NCBI RefSeq assembly: GCF_003426775.1
Contig: NZ_QJUG01000011.1
Coordinates: forward strand, 1 to 62,614
Direction of reading: 5' to 3'
Origin: Allorhizocola rhizosphaerae
GTDB lineage: Bacteria; Actinomycetota; Actinomycetes; Mycobacteriales; Micromonosporaceae
DNA length: 62,614 nucleotides
A program made the position numbers and the translations under genes. The notes beneath the pieces were generated by a model. That model was not told the DNA's origin, did no database searches, and saw only the letters and a list, made by a program, of their open reading frames with translations. Below, piece after piece: positions 34,864 through 42,663 of the stretch (the first letter of the stretch is position 1; the number at the start of each line of letters is the position of its first letter).

Positions 34864-35954
34864 TCCGGTTCATCGCACTTTCCGGATTTCTCGGCGCCGG
34901 CAAGACCACAACCATGACCACCGCCGCTCAACAGCTGCGCGAGCGCGGCCACCGGGTGGTGGTGATCACCAACGATCAAAGCGATGACCTCGTCGACACG
35001 GCCATGGCCGGACCCGGCGCCGGCGAGGTGACGGGCGGATGCTTCTGTTGTCGGTTCGAAGACCTCTATGCGGTCACCAACCGGCTCGTCGCCGAACACG
35101 ACGCCGACGTGGTCATCGCCGAGTCCGTGGGCTCGTGCACCGATCTGACGGCGACCGTGATCCGCCCGATGGCCGAGTTGTACGGTGAGCGGTTCCGGGT
35201 CGCTCCACTCACGACAGTGGTTGACCCGCTGCGCTATCTGCGGTTGCTTCCAGACCTTGAGCGCGGCCCGGCGGGCACCGATCTGGCCTACCTGTTCGGC
35301 CGGCAGCTCGAAGACGCGGCAGTGATCGGGCTGAACAAGACCGATCTGCTGGAGCCCGACGAGGTTGCCGAGATCCTCCGCTCGCTGCGCGACCGCTATC
35401 CCCGGGCCACCGTCGTCCCCTACGCAGCCGGGCGCGGGGACGTGTCGGGTCTGCTGGGCGCCTGGTCGGCCGAGCACATCGACACCGGCGTGGACCTCGA
35501 CGTCGACTACGGGCGCTACGGGGTCGCCGAGGCGAAACTGGCCTGGCTCAACCAAACCCACGACGTGCGCACGGCGGCCGGTTTCCGCCCCGCCGCTTGG
35601 GCCCGCGACGTGCTGCACGCGCTCGCTGCGCGGTGCCGCGCGGCCGGATACGTCGTCGGCCACGTCAAAATCATGATGATGAACGGTGATCAGCCGCTGG
35701 CGAAGGCCAGCCTGATCGACGCGGACCGGCCGCCGATCGTGGACCTCGACCTCACCATTCGGGTCGAGGCCGCACGGGCCGTGGTCAACGCCCGGGTGCA
35801 ATGCGAGCCCGCCGACCTCGAACGGCTGGTCGCCGAGGCGGTCGCGGAAAGCAGCCGGGGCCTGCAGGCCGAGCGGTGCGACGACCGGAGTTCGTTCAAG
35901 CCCGGCCAGCCTAACCCCACCCACCGGATTCTCGTTGCCGCGGAGTCGTCATGA
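34860..35954 (+). CDS. CobW/COG0523-family GTPase
   Basis: A 364-residue metal-linked GTPase starting GTG at 34860, overlapping the ArsM stop by four bases. G1 is GFLGAGKTTTM (about residues 8-18), the metal motif CxCC appears as GGCFCCRFEDL (about 60-70) and G4 as NKTD (near 160). COG0523 proteins are metal chaperones or insertases, usually for zinc, cobalt or iron. A role beside two arsenic methyltransferases is unusual: it might load or deliver a metal to the VOC/ArsI enzymes, or handle As(III). That is inference only. Confidence 0.85.
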   Translation: MIRFIALSGFLGAGKTTTMTTAAQQLRERGHRVVVITNDQSDDLVDTAMAGPGAGEVTGGCFCCRFEDLYAVTNRLVAEHDADVVIAESVGSCTDLTATVIRPMAELYGERFRVAPLTTVVDPLRYLRLLPDLERGPAGTDLAYLFGRQLEDAAVIGLNKTDLLEPDEVAEILRSLRDRYPRATVVPYAAGRGDVSGLLGAWSAEHIDTGVDLDVDYGRYGVAEAKLAWLNQTHDVRTAAGFRPAAWARDVLHALAARCRAAGYVVGHVKIMMMNGDQPLAKASLIDADRPPIVDLDLTIRVEAARAVVNARVQCEPADLERLVAEAVAESSRGLQAERCDDRSSFKPGQPNPTHRILVAAESS

Positions 35955-37018
35955 CGGCACCCAATCTCGACCGTGCGGTCCGCGACCGCTACACCGCCGC
36001 CTCGCAGGAGTTCGAGCCGGGCCTGTGCTGCCCGGTGGACTACGACCCGCAATTCCTGCGGGCGATCCCACAGGAGGTGCTCGAACGCGACTACGGCTGC
36101 GGTGATCCGGTGTCGCATGTGCGTCCGGGCGAGCGGGTGCTCGACCTCGGCAGCGGCGCGGGCAAGGTCTGTTTCATCGCCGCGCAGATCGTCGGAGCGA
36201 CCGGCTCGGTGATCGGTGTCGACGTCAATGACGACATGCTGGCACTTGCCCGCTCTGCACGGGCTCCGGTGGCCGCCGCGCTCGGCTACGGGAACGTCGA
36301 GTTCGTGAAGAGCCGCATCGAGGATCTGGCCTTGGATCTGGAATTCCTCGACCGGCACCTGGCCCGGCACCCGGTGGGCAGCAGCACGGCGCTGGACGAT
36401 CTGGCCGAGCTGACAGATCGGATGCGCCGCGATTCCCCGCTGATCCCGGACGCGAGCATCGACGTGGTGATCTCCAATTGCGTCCTCAACCTCGTGACCA
36501 CGGAACGCAAACGCGATATGTTCGCCGAACTGGCCCGCGTGCTGCGCCCCGGCGGCCGCGCGGTCATCAGCGATATCGTCGCAGACGTCGATGTGCCGCA
36601 AGCGATGCGCGCCGACCCGCACCTGTGGTCGGGCTGCTACTCGGGCGCCATGCGGGAGGACGAGTTCTTCGCCGGTTTCCTCAACGCCGGGCTGACCGGG
36701 CTGCGGGTCCTCAAGCGGGAGGACCGGCCATGGGAGACGGTCGGTGAGGTGACGTTCCGATCGGTCACCATCGAGGCGCACAAGCCCGCTGCGCCGCCGC
36801 CGTTGGACGGCGCGATCACGGCCACCTATCTCGGCCCGTTCGCCCGGGCCCGGATAGACACCGGACTGGAACTTCCCCGGGGGCTACCGGTCCGGCTGGG
36901 AGGAACCGATCTCGCAGCGGTCCTCACCGGCGCCTACCGCGATTACGTCCAGCTGACCGACGCCTCCGGGCTAGGCCTGCCGGCCCCGGTAGCTTGCGGG
37001 CCGAGCGGATGTTGCTGA
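35951..37018 (+). CDS. Second ArsM-like methyltransferase
   Basis: A 355-residue methyltransferase starting ATG at 35951, overlapping the CobW stop by four bases. SAM-binding ERVLDLGSGAGKVCFIAAQI lies at about residues 60-79; the ArsM cysteines recur as ISNCVLNLVTTERK and WSGCYSGAM. Compared with the first ArsM it has an N-terminal LCCPVDYD, an insertion between SAM motifs (about 120-160), and a roughly 90-residue C-terminal extension with terminal CGPSGCC. It probably acts on a different arsenic species, perhaps a larger organoarsenical. It is the last gene of this operon. Confidence 0.75.
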   Translation: MTAPNLDRAVRDRYTAASQEFEPGLCCPVDYDPQFLRAIPQEVLERDYGCGDPVSHVRPGERVLDLGSGAGKVCFIAAQIVGATGSVIGVDVNDDMLALARSARAPVAAALGYGNVEFVKSRIEDLALDLEFLDRHLARHPVGSSTALDDLAELTDRMRRDSPLIPDASIDVVISNCVLNLVTTERKRDMFAELARVLRPGGRAVISDIVADVDVPQAMRADPHLWSGCYSGAMREDEFFAGFLNAGLTGLRVLKREDRPWETVGEVTFRSVTIEAHKPAAPPPLDGAITATYLGPFARARIDTGLELPRGLPVRLGGTDLAAVLTGAYRDYVQLTDASGLGLPAPVACGPSGCC

Positions 37019-37041
37019 ACACCGCGCCGCTTCGGCGTGAA

Positions 37042-37079
37042 GCGTTGCCCTGCCGAAGGATCCTTCGACAGGGCAACGC
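37042..37079. terminator. Strong bidirectional terminator hairpin
   Basis: GCGTTGCCCTG (37042-37052) pairs with CAGGGCAACGC (37069-37079); inside, after a C/A mismatch, CGAAG (37054-37058) pairs with CTTCG (37063-37067). It lies between the convergent second ArsM-like gene and the PhnD-like gene. Confidence 0.85.
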
Positions 37080-37089
37080 CTCGTGCGTG

Positions 37090-38010
37090 CTATTTCCCGA
37101 TCGGGCCGCAAGCCTCGACTTTCGCGGCTTTGCAGGCGTCCCAGATCACCTGGTAATAGGAGTGCTCGACCGGCAGGTAACCGTAGTCGCGATTGGACGA
37201 GATCAGGCAGGCGTCGCCCGTGCACCAACCCTTGGCGGCCAAGTATTCGGCGTTGATTTTCAAGGTGGCGGTACGGATTTTGTCCCGCAGGTCCTGCGGC
37301 AGTTTGCTGCGCATCACCACCGGCGAGTGCGGTGCCTGCATCTTCCAGAAGCTGGTCAGCTGGTCGCGGGTGACATCGCCGGTGCGCACGGCGTTGTCGA
37401 GCTGGGCGTCGGCGACGAGGCCGACCTGGCAGTCTCCTTTGACGACGGTGCGCGGGATGGTGTTGCCGGCCGGCACGGTCAGCCGCTTGTAGTCCCGGTC
37501 GAGTTTCAGCCCCGCCTTTTCGAATTCGAAAAGCGGCAGCAACGTCGAGGTGGAGGCCGGGTCGGGGAAGCAAACCGTCTTGCCGCGGAAGTAGTCGATG
37601 CCACCGGTGGCGTTTGCCGAAGCAGGGGCGATGCCGAGAATGGTGTAACCGGGTGGGTCGCCCTTTTGGTGCTGCAGCAGTCCGGCCGGCTCGATCTTCG
37701 CACCGTTCTGCACGGCGAGCGCGTAGGAGAACGCACCGAGCTGTGCCATGTCCACGGTGCCACTGATCAGGGCCTCGATCACGCCCGCATAGTCGGCGGC
37801 CTGGAACGTCTCCACCTTGATCCCGACCTCTTCGGACAGTGCCCGAACGAACAGCCCGTAGTGGGACTGGAAGCTGTTGGCCTCCCCCGCCGGCACCGCG
37901 GCGAAAATGATCTTTTCCGGCCAGCCGCTCGAAGTCGTGGCCGCGGTCTCTTTCCCACAGCCGGACACGGCCGCCACCAGGGCCAGCGCCGCAAGCACCC
38001 GCGCAACCAT
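37090..38010 (-). CDS. PhnD-like substrate-binding lipoprotein 1
   Basis: A 306-residue lipoprotein of the PhnD/PtxB family. The signal ends in the lipobox AAVSGC. The domain has IIFAAVPAGEANSF, VEALISGTVDMAQLGAFSYA, DPASTSTLLPLF and DACLISSNRDYGYLP. Six cysteines outside the lipobox (KTVCF, KGDCQ, GWC, DAC, WDAC, EACGP) are shared with the two homologs at 48420 and 49442. AioX, a PhnD-like protein, senses arsenite through cysteine, so arsenic binding is plausible; structural disulfides are the alternative. The start lacks its own ribosome binding site and is 1 base after the stop of a 19-residue ORF. Confidence 0.75.
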   Translation of the reverse strand: MVARVLAALALVAAVSGCGKETAATTSSGWPEKIIFAAVPAGEANSFQSHYGLFVRALSEEVGIKVETFQAADYAGVIEALISGTVDMAQLGAFSYALAVQNGAKIEPAGLLQHQKGDPPGYTILGIAPASANATGGIDYFRGKTVCFPDPASTSTLLPLFEFEKAGLKLDRDYKRLTVPAGNTIPRTVVKGDCQVGLVADAQLDNAVRTGDVTRDQLTSFWKMQAPHSPVVMRSKLPQDLRDKIRTATLKINAEYLAAKGWCTGDACLISSNRDYGYLPVEHSYYQVIWDACKAAKVEACGPIGK

Positions 38011-38011
38011 C

Positions 38012-38071
38012 TCAGGCCCCGGATACGGCGCAGGCGCCTGAGGCGGGAACGATTTCCAGCTTTGATGTCAT
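38012..38071 (-). CDS. 19-residue ORF coupled to PhnD-like gene 1
   Basis: An ATG at 38071 is preceded by TTGGAGG with ideal six-base spacing. It encodes MTSKLEIVPASGACAVSGA and stops at 38012-38014; the next base but one starts the PhnD-like ATG at 38010. The lipoprotein has no ribosome binding site of its own, so the mini-ORF probably serves to deliver ribosomes or to attenuate its translation. A functional peptide with a single cysteine cannot be excluded. Confidence 0.45.
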   Translation of the reverse strand: MTSKLEIVPASGACAVSGA

Positions 38072-38249
38072 GCCGAGCCTCCAACGATTCAACAATGTTC
38101 ACTCAGATCATGAAGATACATTGATGATACAAAGCTCTGCGATGCCAATGACGCGAAGGCGACTTAGGGCGACAGCATCCACGAAGGACGCTCCAGCGGG
38201 GCACAAAAGCCCATGATCTGGCCATGACGGGGATTGACTGACCCAGGCA

Positions 38250-38290
38250 ACAAATTAGATGATGGCAAAAATTTGTCGCTATCTAACTAA
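38250..38290. promoter_or_regulatory. ArsR-operator-like repeats
   Basis: ACAAATT (38250-38256) and AATTTGT (38270-38276) form a perfect 7-bp inverted repeat with a 13-base spacer. ATTAGAT sits inside it and ATCTAACTAA follows at 38281-38290. The ATCTAA(T/C)TA element is shared with the region upstream of the 32197 operon. Confidence 0.45.
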
Positions 38291-38410
38291 CCTTGGGTGC
38301 CGAAAGATGTGCGGGGTGTATTGGGGGCAGGAATGGTGATCTTTCAACCCGATCTCAACCAGACTGGCGCAGGGCGTGCTGCGCGGCATCGTGAAGCAAG
38401 TGGGCTTTCG

Positions 38411-38791
38411 TCAACGCGCGGCGCTCAGGGCCGGGGTGGCGAAGAAGCAGCTCAGATTGGCCAGCATGGGCTGACTGACCCGGTAATAGACCCACGTCGC
38501 CCGCCGCTGCGACTCGACCAGGCCGGCCTCACGCAAAACCTTGAGGTGAAACGAGATCGTGGGCGCGGTGACGTCAAACTTTTCGGTCAGATCGCAAACA
38601 CAGACCTCGCCGACCCCATGGGAGGCGATCAGCGACAGCAGCCGCAACCGGACCGGATCAGACAGCGCCTTGAAGACCCTAGCCATGTCCGTGGCTTCGG
38701 CCGGGGTCATCGCATCCGCCGCCAACGGCGTGGTGCCGCACGGCTCCGCGAGTATCAACTGGCTCTTCACCTGCGCCATGCTTCCTATCAT
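38411..38791 (-). CDS. arsR: ArsR-family repressor 1 (CVC metal site)
   Basis: A 126-residue winged-helix repressor. The core reads MARVFKALSDPVRLRLLSL, then GEVCVCDLTEKF in helix 3 and PTISFHLKVLREAGL as recognition helix. The CVCDL motif is the classical As(III) site of E. coli-type ArsR, so arsenite or a methylarsenite should release it from DNA. It is divergent from the next ArsR gene, with an inverted repeat between them at 38812-38828. A second start at 38779 (MAQVKSQL) is possible; neither has a clear ribosome binding site. Confidence 0.9.
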   Translation of the reverse strand: MIGSMAQVKSQLILAEPCGTTPLAADAMTPAEATDMARVFKALSDPVRLRLLSLIASHGVGEVCVCDLTEKFDVTAPTISFHLKVLREAGLVESQRRATWVYYRVSQPMLANLSCFFATPALSAAR

Positions 38792-38811
38792 GACTGGCGG
38801 GAACTAGGGAT

Positions 38812-38828
38812 GCAAACATGTCGTTTGC
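38812..38828. promoter_or_regulatory. Palindrome between two divergent ArsR genes
   Basis: GCAAAC (38812-38817) and GTTTGC (38823-38828) form a perfect inverted repeat with a 5-base spacer in the 64-bp divergent region. It is a good candidate for an autoregulatory operator of one or both ArsR proteins. Confidence 0.55.
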
Positions 38829-38855
38829 CAGCCATCCATCTGCTGGGCGGCCGTC

Positions 38856-39188
38856 ATGGTTGACCAGACCATACCCCCACTGTCGCAACGGCCTTTGGAC
38901 TCTGCCACCGCCGGCGACCTCGCCCAGGCGTTCAAGGCTCTCGGCGACCCTGTTCGGCTTCAGATACTGTCCCGCATCACCTCCGCCGACGGTGGCGAGG
39001 TTTGCGTCTGCGACATGCGTCCAGGGTTCGACCTGACCGGGCCGACCATTTCCCACCACCTCAGGTTGCTGCGCGAAGCGGGCCTCATCGACGGGCAACG
39101 CCGCGGCACCTGGGTTTACTACCGGCCCAGACGCGAACGCCTTGCAGTTCTGGCGGCACTGCTCGCCGTCACCCCAGCACTCGGCTGA
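38856..39188 (+). CDS. arsR: ArsR-family repressor 2 (CVC metal site)
   Basis: A 110-residue ArsR protein. It has FKALGDPVRLQILSRI, the arsenic-binding EVCVCDMRPGF and the recognition helix PTISHHLRLLREAGL. It is close to the other two CVCD/TVCD-type ArsR proteins here, so the cluster arose by duplication. It is divergent from ArsR 1 and followed 80 bp later by ArsR 3 in the same direction. Confidence 0.9.
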   Translation: MVDQTIPPLSQRPLDSATAGDLAQAFKALGDPVRLQILSRITSADGGEVCVCDMRPGFDLTGPTISHHLRLLREAGLIDGQRRGTWVYYRPRRERLAVLAALLAVTPALG

Positions 39189-39268
39189 CTCCGGCCAACC
39201 GCACGGCCACCTCAGCGCTATCGCGCCTGGGGTGGCTCACCGCACCGTACCGACAGGAGAACGACACC

Positions 39269-39634
39269 GTGACCGCACTCGCCGAGCCCACCGGCACCGC
39301 CCCGCCAACCGAACCGCTCACCGTCGCCGACCTTGCGCTGGTCTTCAAGGCCCTCGGCGACCCGGCCAGGCTACAGCTCCTGTCCATGATCGCATCGGCT
39401 GCCGGGGGCGAGGTCACCGTGTGCGATCTGAAACCCGCCTTCTACCTGACCGCAGCGACCATCTCACACCACTTGAAGCTGCTGCGCGAGGCGGGCCTCA
39501 TCGACGGACGCAGGCAGGGCACCTGGGTCTATTACCGGGCGATCCCGCAACGGCTGCAACAGGTGTCCACCTTGCTCAGTCGATCGTCTCACACCGGTCT
39601 CGCGGTGACCGGTTGCTCGCCCGTGGACCAGTAG
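39269..39634 (+). CDS. arsR: ArsR-family regulator 3 with one Cys in the metal site
   Basis: A 121-residue ArsR protein starting GTG at 39269 behind AGGAGA. The core is FKALGDPARLQLLSMIAS and ATISHHLKLLREAGL; helix 3 reads EVTVCDLKPAF, so the first cysteine of the canonical CVC pair is threonine. It carries a longer C-terminal tail with one Cys (VTGCSPV). Ligand affinity is probably changed: it may respond to an organoarsenical or another metalloid. Its end overlaps the end of the convergent flavin reductase gene by 46 bases. Confidence 0.88.
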   Translation: MTALAEPTGTAPPTEPLTVADLALVFKALGDPARLQLLSMIASAAGGEVTVCDLKPAFYLTAATISHHLKLLREAGLIDGRRQGTWVYYRAIPQRLQQVSTLLSRSSHTGLAVTGCSPVDQ

Positions 39635-40095
39635 TCGCGCCGGTGGAACACCAGCGGTGCGCCACCTTGCAAGGTGTCGTACCGCAGCACGCGCCCGATG
39701 ATCAGCTCGTGGTCTCCGGCCGGGTGGCTGCCATGATGGGCGCAGTCCAGGTATGCCACGGCTCCGCTGATGATGGGTGATCCGCCCGGGGACAGGCGCC
39801 AGTCCACATTGGAGAACTTGGCCGGGCCGGGTGTGGCCAGGATCTTGCTGATGTGGGCCTGATCGGCGGCGAGAATGCTCACGGCGAACCCGGGCGCGGC
39901 GGCGATGTGCGGCCAACTGGTGGAGGTGTGTGCCACGCCGAAGCCGATCAGCGGCGGCTCCAGCGACACGGAGAAGAACGAGCCTGCGGCCAGACCGACG
40001 GGCTGCCCGGCCGACAGAGCGGTGATGGCTACTACCCCAGTGGGAAAGTGGGCCAGCAGATCCCGAAAGCTGCCGGCCGCAGGCGTTGAGGACAT
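39589..40095 (-). CDS. Flavin reductase (NAD(P)H:FMN/FAD, HpaC-like)
   Basis: A 168-residue flavin reductase-domain protein. The FMN-binding pattern is FPTGVVAITALSAGQPVGLA (about residues 16-35) followed by SFFSVSLEPPLIGFGV and a C-terminal DHELIIGRVL. Such enzymes supply reduced flavin to two-component monooxygenases. Its partner is probably the luciferase-like monooxygenase in the same operon, encoded at 40749-41858. It is 26 bp downstream of the DsbA-like gene and last in the operon. Confidence 0.85.
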   Translation of the reverse strand: MSSTPAAGSFRDLLAHFPTGVVAITALSAGQPVGLAAGSFFSVSLEPPLIGFGVAHTSTSWPHIAAAPGFAVSILAADQAHISKILATPGPAKFSNVDWRLSPGGSPIISGAVAYLDCAHHGSHPAGDHELIIGRVLRYDTLQGGAPLVFHRRDYWSTGEQPVTARPV

Positions 40096-40121
40096 GACGG
40101 TTCCTTGACGGGTTGGCCTTC

Positions 40122-40703
40122 TCAGGCGCGGCCGCGGGTGACTTCGTAGAAGTAGGGTGCGGCGGCCAGGCGGCTGATGGCGTCATACAGCTCGCCCGCC
40201 TCCTGCTGCGGGGGGACCTCGGCCAGCACGGGGCCCTGGACACCGCGTGCGGCGCCGGGGAATTCGATGACGGGCGTGCCGATGTCGGGACCGGCGGAGC
40301 CGATCGCATATTGGGTTTGCTCTTTGATGTACTCGTCGTAGGACTCGTCATCGAATGCGGCGAAATACTTCTTGGCACCGGCGGTTTCGGCGGCGGTTTC
40401 GATCAGGGCACGGCTCATCGGCTGGCCCTGCTCGTGTGCGGCGGTGCCGATGGCGGTCCAGAAGCCGGTGAGCTCACTGGTGGCGTCGACCTGCGCCAGC
40501 GCGCTGGCCACCCGTAGACCCCGATGTGAGTTGTCCAGCATGTCCGCCCAGTCGGGGTTGATGTCCTTGCCGTACAAGACTTTGAGGCTGAACGGGCGCC
40601 AGGCGACGGTGAACCCACGCTGACCGGCCGCATCCAGCAGCCAGCGGGAGGCACGCCAGGACCAGTAGCAAGCTGGGTCGAACCACAGGGTGACGGTGGA
40701 CAT
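40122..40703 (-). CDS. DsbA/mycothiol-dependent oxidoreductase-like protein, monothiol
   Basis: A 193-residue thioredoxin-fold DsbA-family protein resembling the mycobacterial mycothiol-dependent nitroreductase Rv2466c. The active site, normally CPxC or CPWC, reads FDPACYWSWRASRWL, so there is only one cysteine followed by Tyr and aromatic residues. A helical insert (residues 60-130) and the C-terminal GTPVIEFPG cis-Pro region fit the fold. It probably uses mycothiol or another small thiol. In this operon it might reduce or transfer the arsenic thiolates produced by the monooxygenase, which is inference. Confidence 0.75.
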   Translation of the reverse strand: MSTVTLWFDPACYWSWRASRWLLDAAGQRGFTVAWRPFSLKVLYGKDINPDWADMLDNSHRGLRVASALAQVDATSELTGFWTAIGTAAHEQGQPMSRALIETAAETAGAKKYFAAFDDESYDEYIKEQTQYAIGSAGPDIGTPVIEFPGAARGVQGPVLAEVPPQQEAGELYDAISRLAAAPYFYEVTRGRA

Positions 40704-40748
40704 GGACGCGAAACTCCTTGCTTCGGTGGTGATTTTGATGTCTGTGGA

Positions 40749-41858
40749 TCAGGACGTGGCGCTGGGCTGGAGTGCCGCCTTGACAGCCGGCGCGACGTGT
40801 TCACCGAACAAGCGCATGGACCGGTTGCTCGCGTCGAAGTCAAGACCGCCGAACTGGAACCAGCCCTGGAACATGTCGACTCCGGCCTTGGCCTTGTCCA
40901 GGAGCTGCTCGGTGCACTGCTGCGGGGTGCCGAAGATGATCCGCCCCGCATCGACCGCGGCGTCGAACGGCAGCCGGGTGATTTTGTCGAACCACGCCTT
41001 GTGGTCCTCGTATCCCTTGTCCACCTGTGTGCTGCTGCTGATCATCACGGACGCCTCATGGCCGGCGTTGAGCCACGCCTCCAGGTGAGCCTGTCCGTAG
41101 GTGCGCGCCTCCTCCTCCGTTTCGGCGACGAAGATGTGCTGCAAGGTCCCGTATTTGCCGCACGGCCGGTCGGGGTGGGCGGAGGCCCATTCTTCGCGAT
41201 AGATGGCCGCCGTGCGGGTCGTGTCGGCGGTGTCCAGGAAGGCCGTGCACAGGTTGACGCCAAGCCGGGCGGCCTTGCGGATGGACTTCTCGCTGATGCC
41301 CGCCATCCAAATCGGAGGATGCGGAAGCTGAGTGGCCTCCGGGATCAGCGCGACCCCCTCGCCGTGCCACGGTCCGGTCGAGTACTCACTGGCGCCGCCC
41401 TCGGCAAGCAGCTGGCGGACCAGCGCGAAGCTCTGGTCGAACAGGATTTCGCTCTCGGCACGCTGCACGCCGAACCCGGCCTGCTCGTGCCCGGCCAGCC
41501 CGCGGCCGAGCCCGATCTCCAGGCGCCCACCGGTGAGCACGTCGAGCATGCGAATCTCCTCGGCCACCCGCACCGGGTGATACAGCGGGAGATTGAGGGT
41601 CATCGCGCCGAGCCGGATACGGCTGGTCAGTTGCGACATGGCAGCGATCATCAGGTGGGGCGAGGGCACGAGCTGGAAGCCGGCATTGAAGTGATGCTCG
41701 GTCAGAAAGTAGGTGTCCAGCCCGACCTGGTCGGCGAGCTGTGCCTGCTCCAAGGTGTGCTGGTAGGCGGCCGAATGCGGGTATTTGCCGTCCACGGGCC
41801 GCCACGCGGAGGCACCGTCGGCGGTGGCGGAGGTGATGTCGTACACGGTGAACTGCAC
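40749..41858 (-). CDS. Luciferase-like flavin-dependent monooxygenase (LLM class)
   Basis: A 369-residue TIM-barrel monooxygenase. It has LADQVGLDTYFLTEHHFN (about residues 41-58), GRLEIGLGRGLAG, and PPIWMAGISEKSIRKAARLG, all typical of bacterial luciferase/SsuD-like enzymes. A flavin reductase gene lies in the same operon. SsuD-type enzymes cleave carbon-sulfur bonds; in an arsenic island an organoarsenical is a possible substrate. Upstream by 103 bp is VOC-like paralog B. No experimentally known function can be assigned. Confidence 0.85.
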   Translation of the reverse strand: MQFTVYDITSATADGASAWRPVDGKYPHSAAYQHTLEQAQLADQVGLDTYFLTEHHFNAGFQLVPSPHLMIAAMSQLTSRIRLGAMTLNLPLYHPVRVAEEIRMLDVLTGGRLEIGLGRGLAGHEQAGFGVQRAESEILFDQSFALVRQLLAEGGASEYSTGPWHGEGVALIPEATQLPHPPIWMAGISEKSIRKAARLGVNLCTAFLDTADTTRTAAIYREEWASAHPDRPCGKYGTLQHIFVAETEEEARTYGQAHLEAWLNAGHEASVMISSSTQVDKGYEDHKAWFDKITRLPFDAAVDAGRIIFGTPQQCTEQLLDKAKAGVDMFQGWFQFGGLDFDASNRSMRLFGEHVAPAVKAALQPSATS

Positions 41859-41961
41859 AGGTGGCTCCTGGTTTGCGGGGCATGCTCGCGCCCGGCGGCA
41901 GCGCGGTGCCGCCGGTGCTGCAGGCGATGTTGTCGTGGCTCGGAACTCCCGGCGGCCGCTA

Positions 41962-42663
41962 CTACGGCCGGGTCGAGAGGGTGATCAGCTGTGGGGCACG
42001 GGTCGCGTTGACCTTGGGCACCAGCCTGGCCAAGGGGTGCACGGGATCGATGGGCCGGTAGTCGCAGCCGTTGTCCTCGGCGACGACCTCCAACTCGCCG
42101 AAGGCGAACTCGATCGGCCTGCCGAAACCATCCGGCCCGTCGGGCGGATAGAGCCAGCTCTTTTCCGGCACCTCGCATGAGCAGCCGCGCACCGGCTCAT
42201 TAGGCCCGCCCTGGCGCACATGCCGCCATCCGGCCGCGGTCCCCTTGCCCGGCAATGCGTCATAGATGGCGCGGCTGTGCTCGCTGTCCTCACGCAGATC
42301 GATGCCCAGGTGGTCGACGAACGGCAGATCGCGTGTGACGGCACCGGGAATGAGGTCTTCCTCGGCGATCGGGCCGCTGGTGAAGATCACCCCGAGGCCG
42401 CCCGGGAAGGAGAACTTGTGGAAGTTCTTCATGGTGCGCTGGCTGGTGACGCCCTGGGCGGCGATCTTGGCCACCGGCAAGGCGGTCACGTCGTCGCACT
42501 TGATTTGGACGTGAATCGACTCGGCGATGCTCAGGGCATCGGCGAACACAAATCCGGGCTCGAACAGCGAGGCGATCAGCGCCTGCTCGTCAGCGGAGAT
42601 GAAACCCTCGCTGCGGAAAAATTCAAGCGGCGCCAGGGATTGCGCGGTTGGCTGGCTGCTCAT
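41962..42663 (-). CDS. Divergent VOC/ArsI-like protein B (single domain)
   Basis: A 233-residue paralog of the 32197 and 47381 proteins, without their C-terminal ArsD-like domain. It shares ESIHVQIKC, PGAVTRDLPFVDHLGIDLRE, EKSWLYPPDG, PIEFAFGEL and GCDYRPIDPVHPL. Candidate metal ligands in the VOC model are H51, H118 and E185. At the place of the ArsI CC pair it has GCSCE (C161 and C163). It starts at ATG 42663, overlapping the cysteine-desulfurase-like stop by four bases (ATGA), so the two proteins are probably made together and act together. Family function is unknown. Confidence 0.6.
   Translation of the reverse strand: MSSQPTAQSLAPLEFFRSEGFISADEQALIASLFEPGFVFADALSIAESIHVQIKCDDVTALPVAKIAAQGVTSQRTMKNFHKFSFPGGLGVIFTSGPIAEEDLIPGAVTRDLPFVDHLGIDLREDSEHSRAIYDALPGKGTAAGWRHVRQGGPNEPVRGCSCEVPEKSWLYPPDGPDGFGRPIEFAFGELEVVAEDNGCDYRPIDPVHPLARLVPKVNATRAPQLITLSTRP

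Larger units (their letters stand above)
38011..38410. other. Upstream region of PhnD-like gene 1 and operators
   Basis: This 400-bp stretch holds the 19-codon ORF (38012-38071), an AT-rich region with ATCAT...ATGAT half-sites near 38108-38129, and the operator-like elements at 38250-38290. No larger gene is visible. The gene on its right, ArsR at 38411, runs in the same direction, so its transcript may read through here. Confidence 0.4.
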
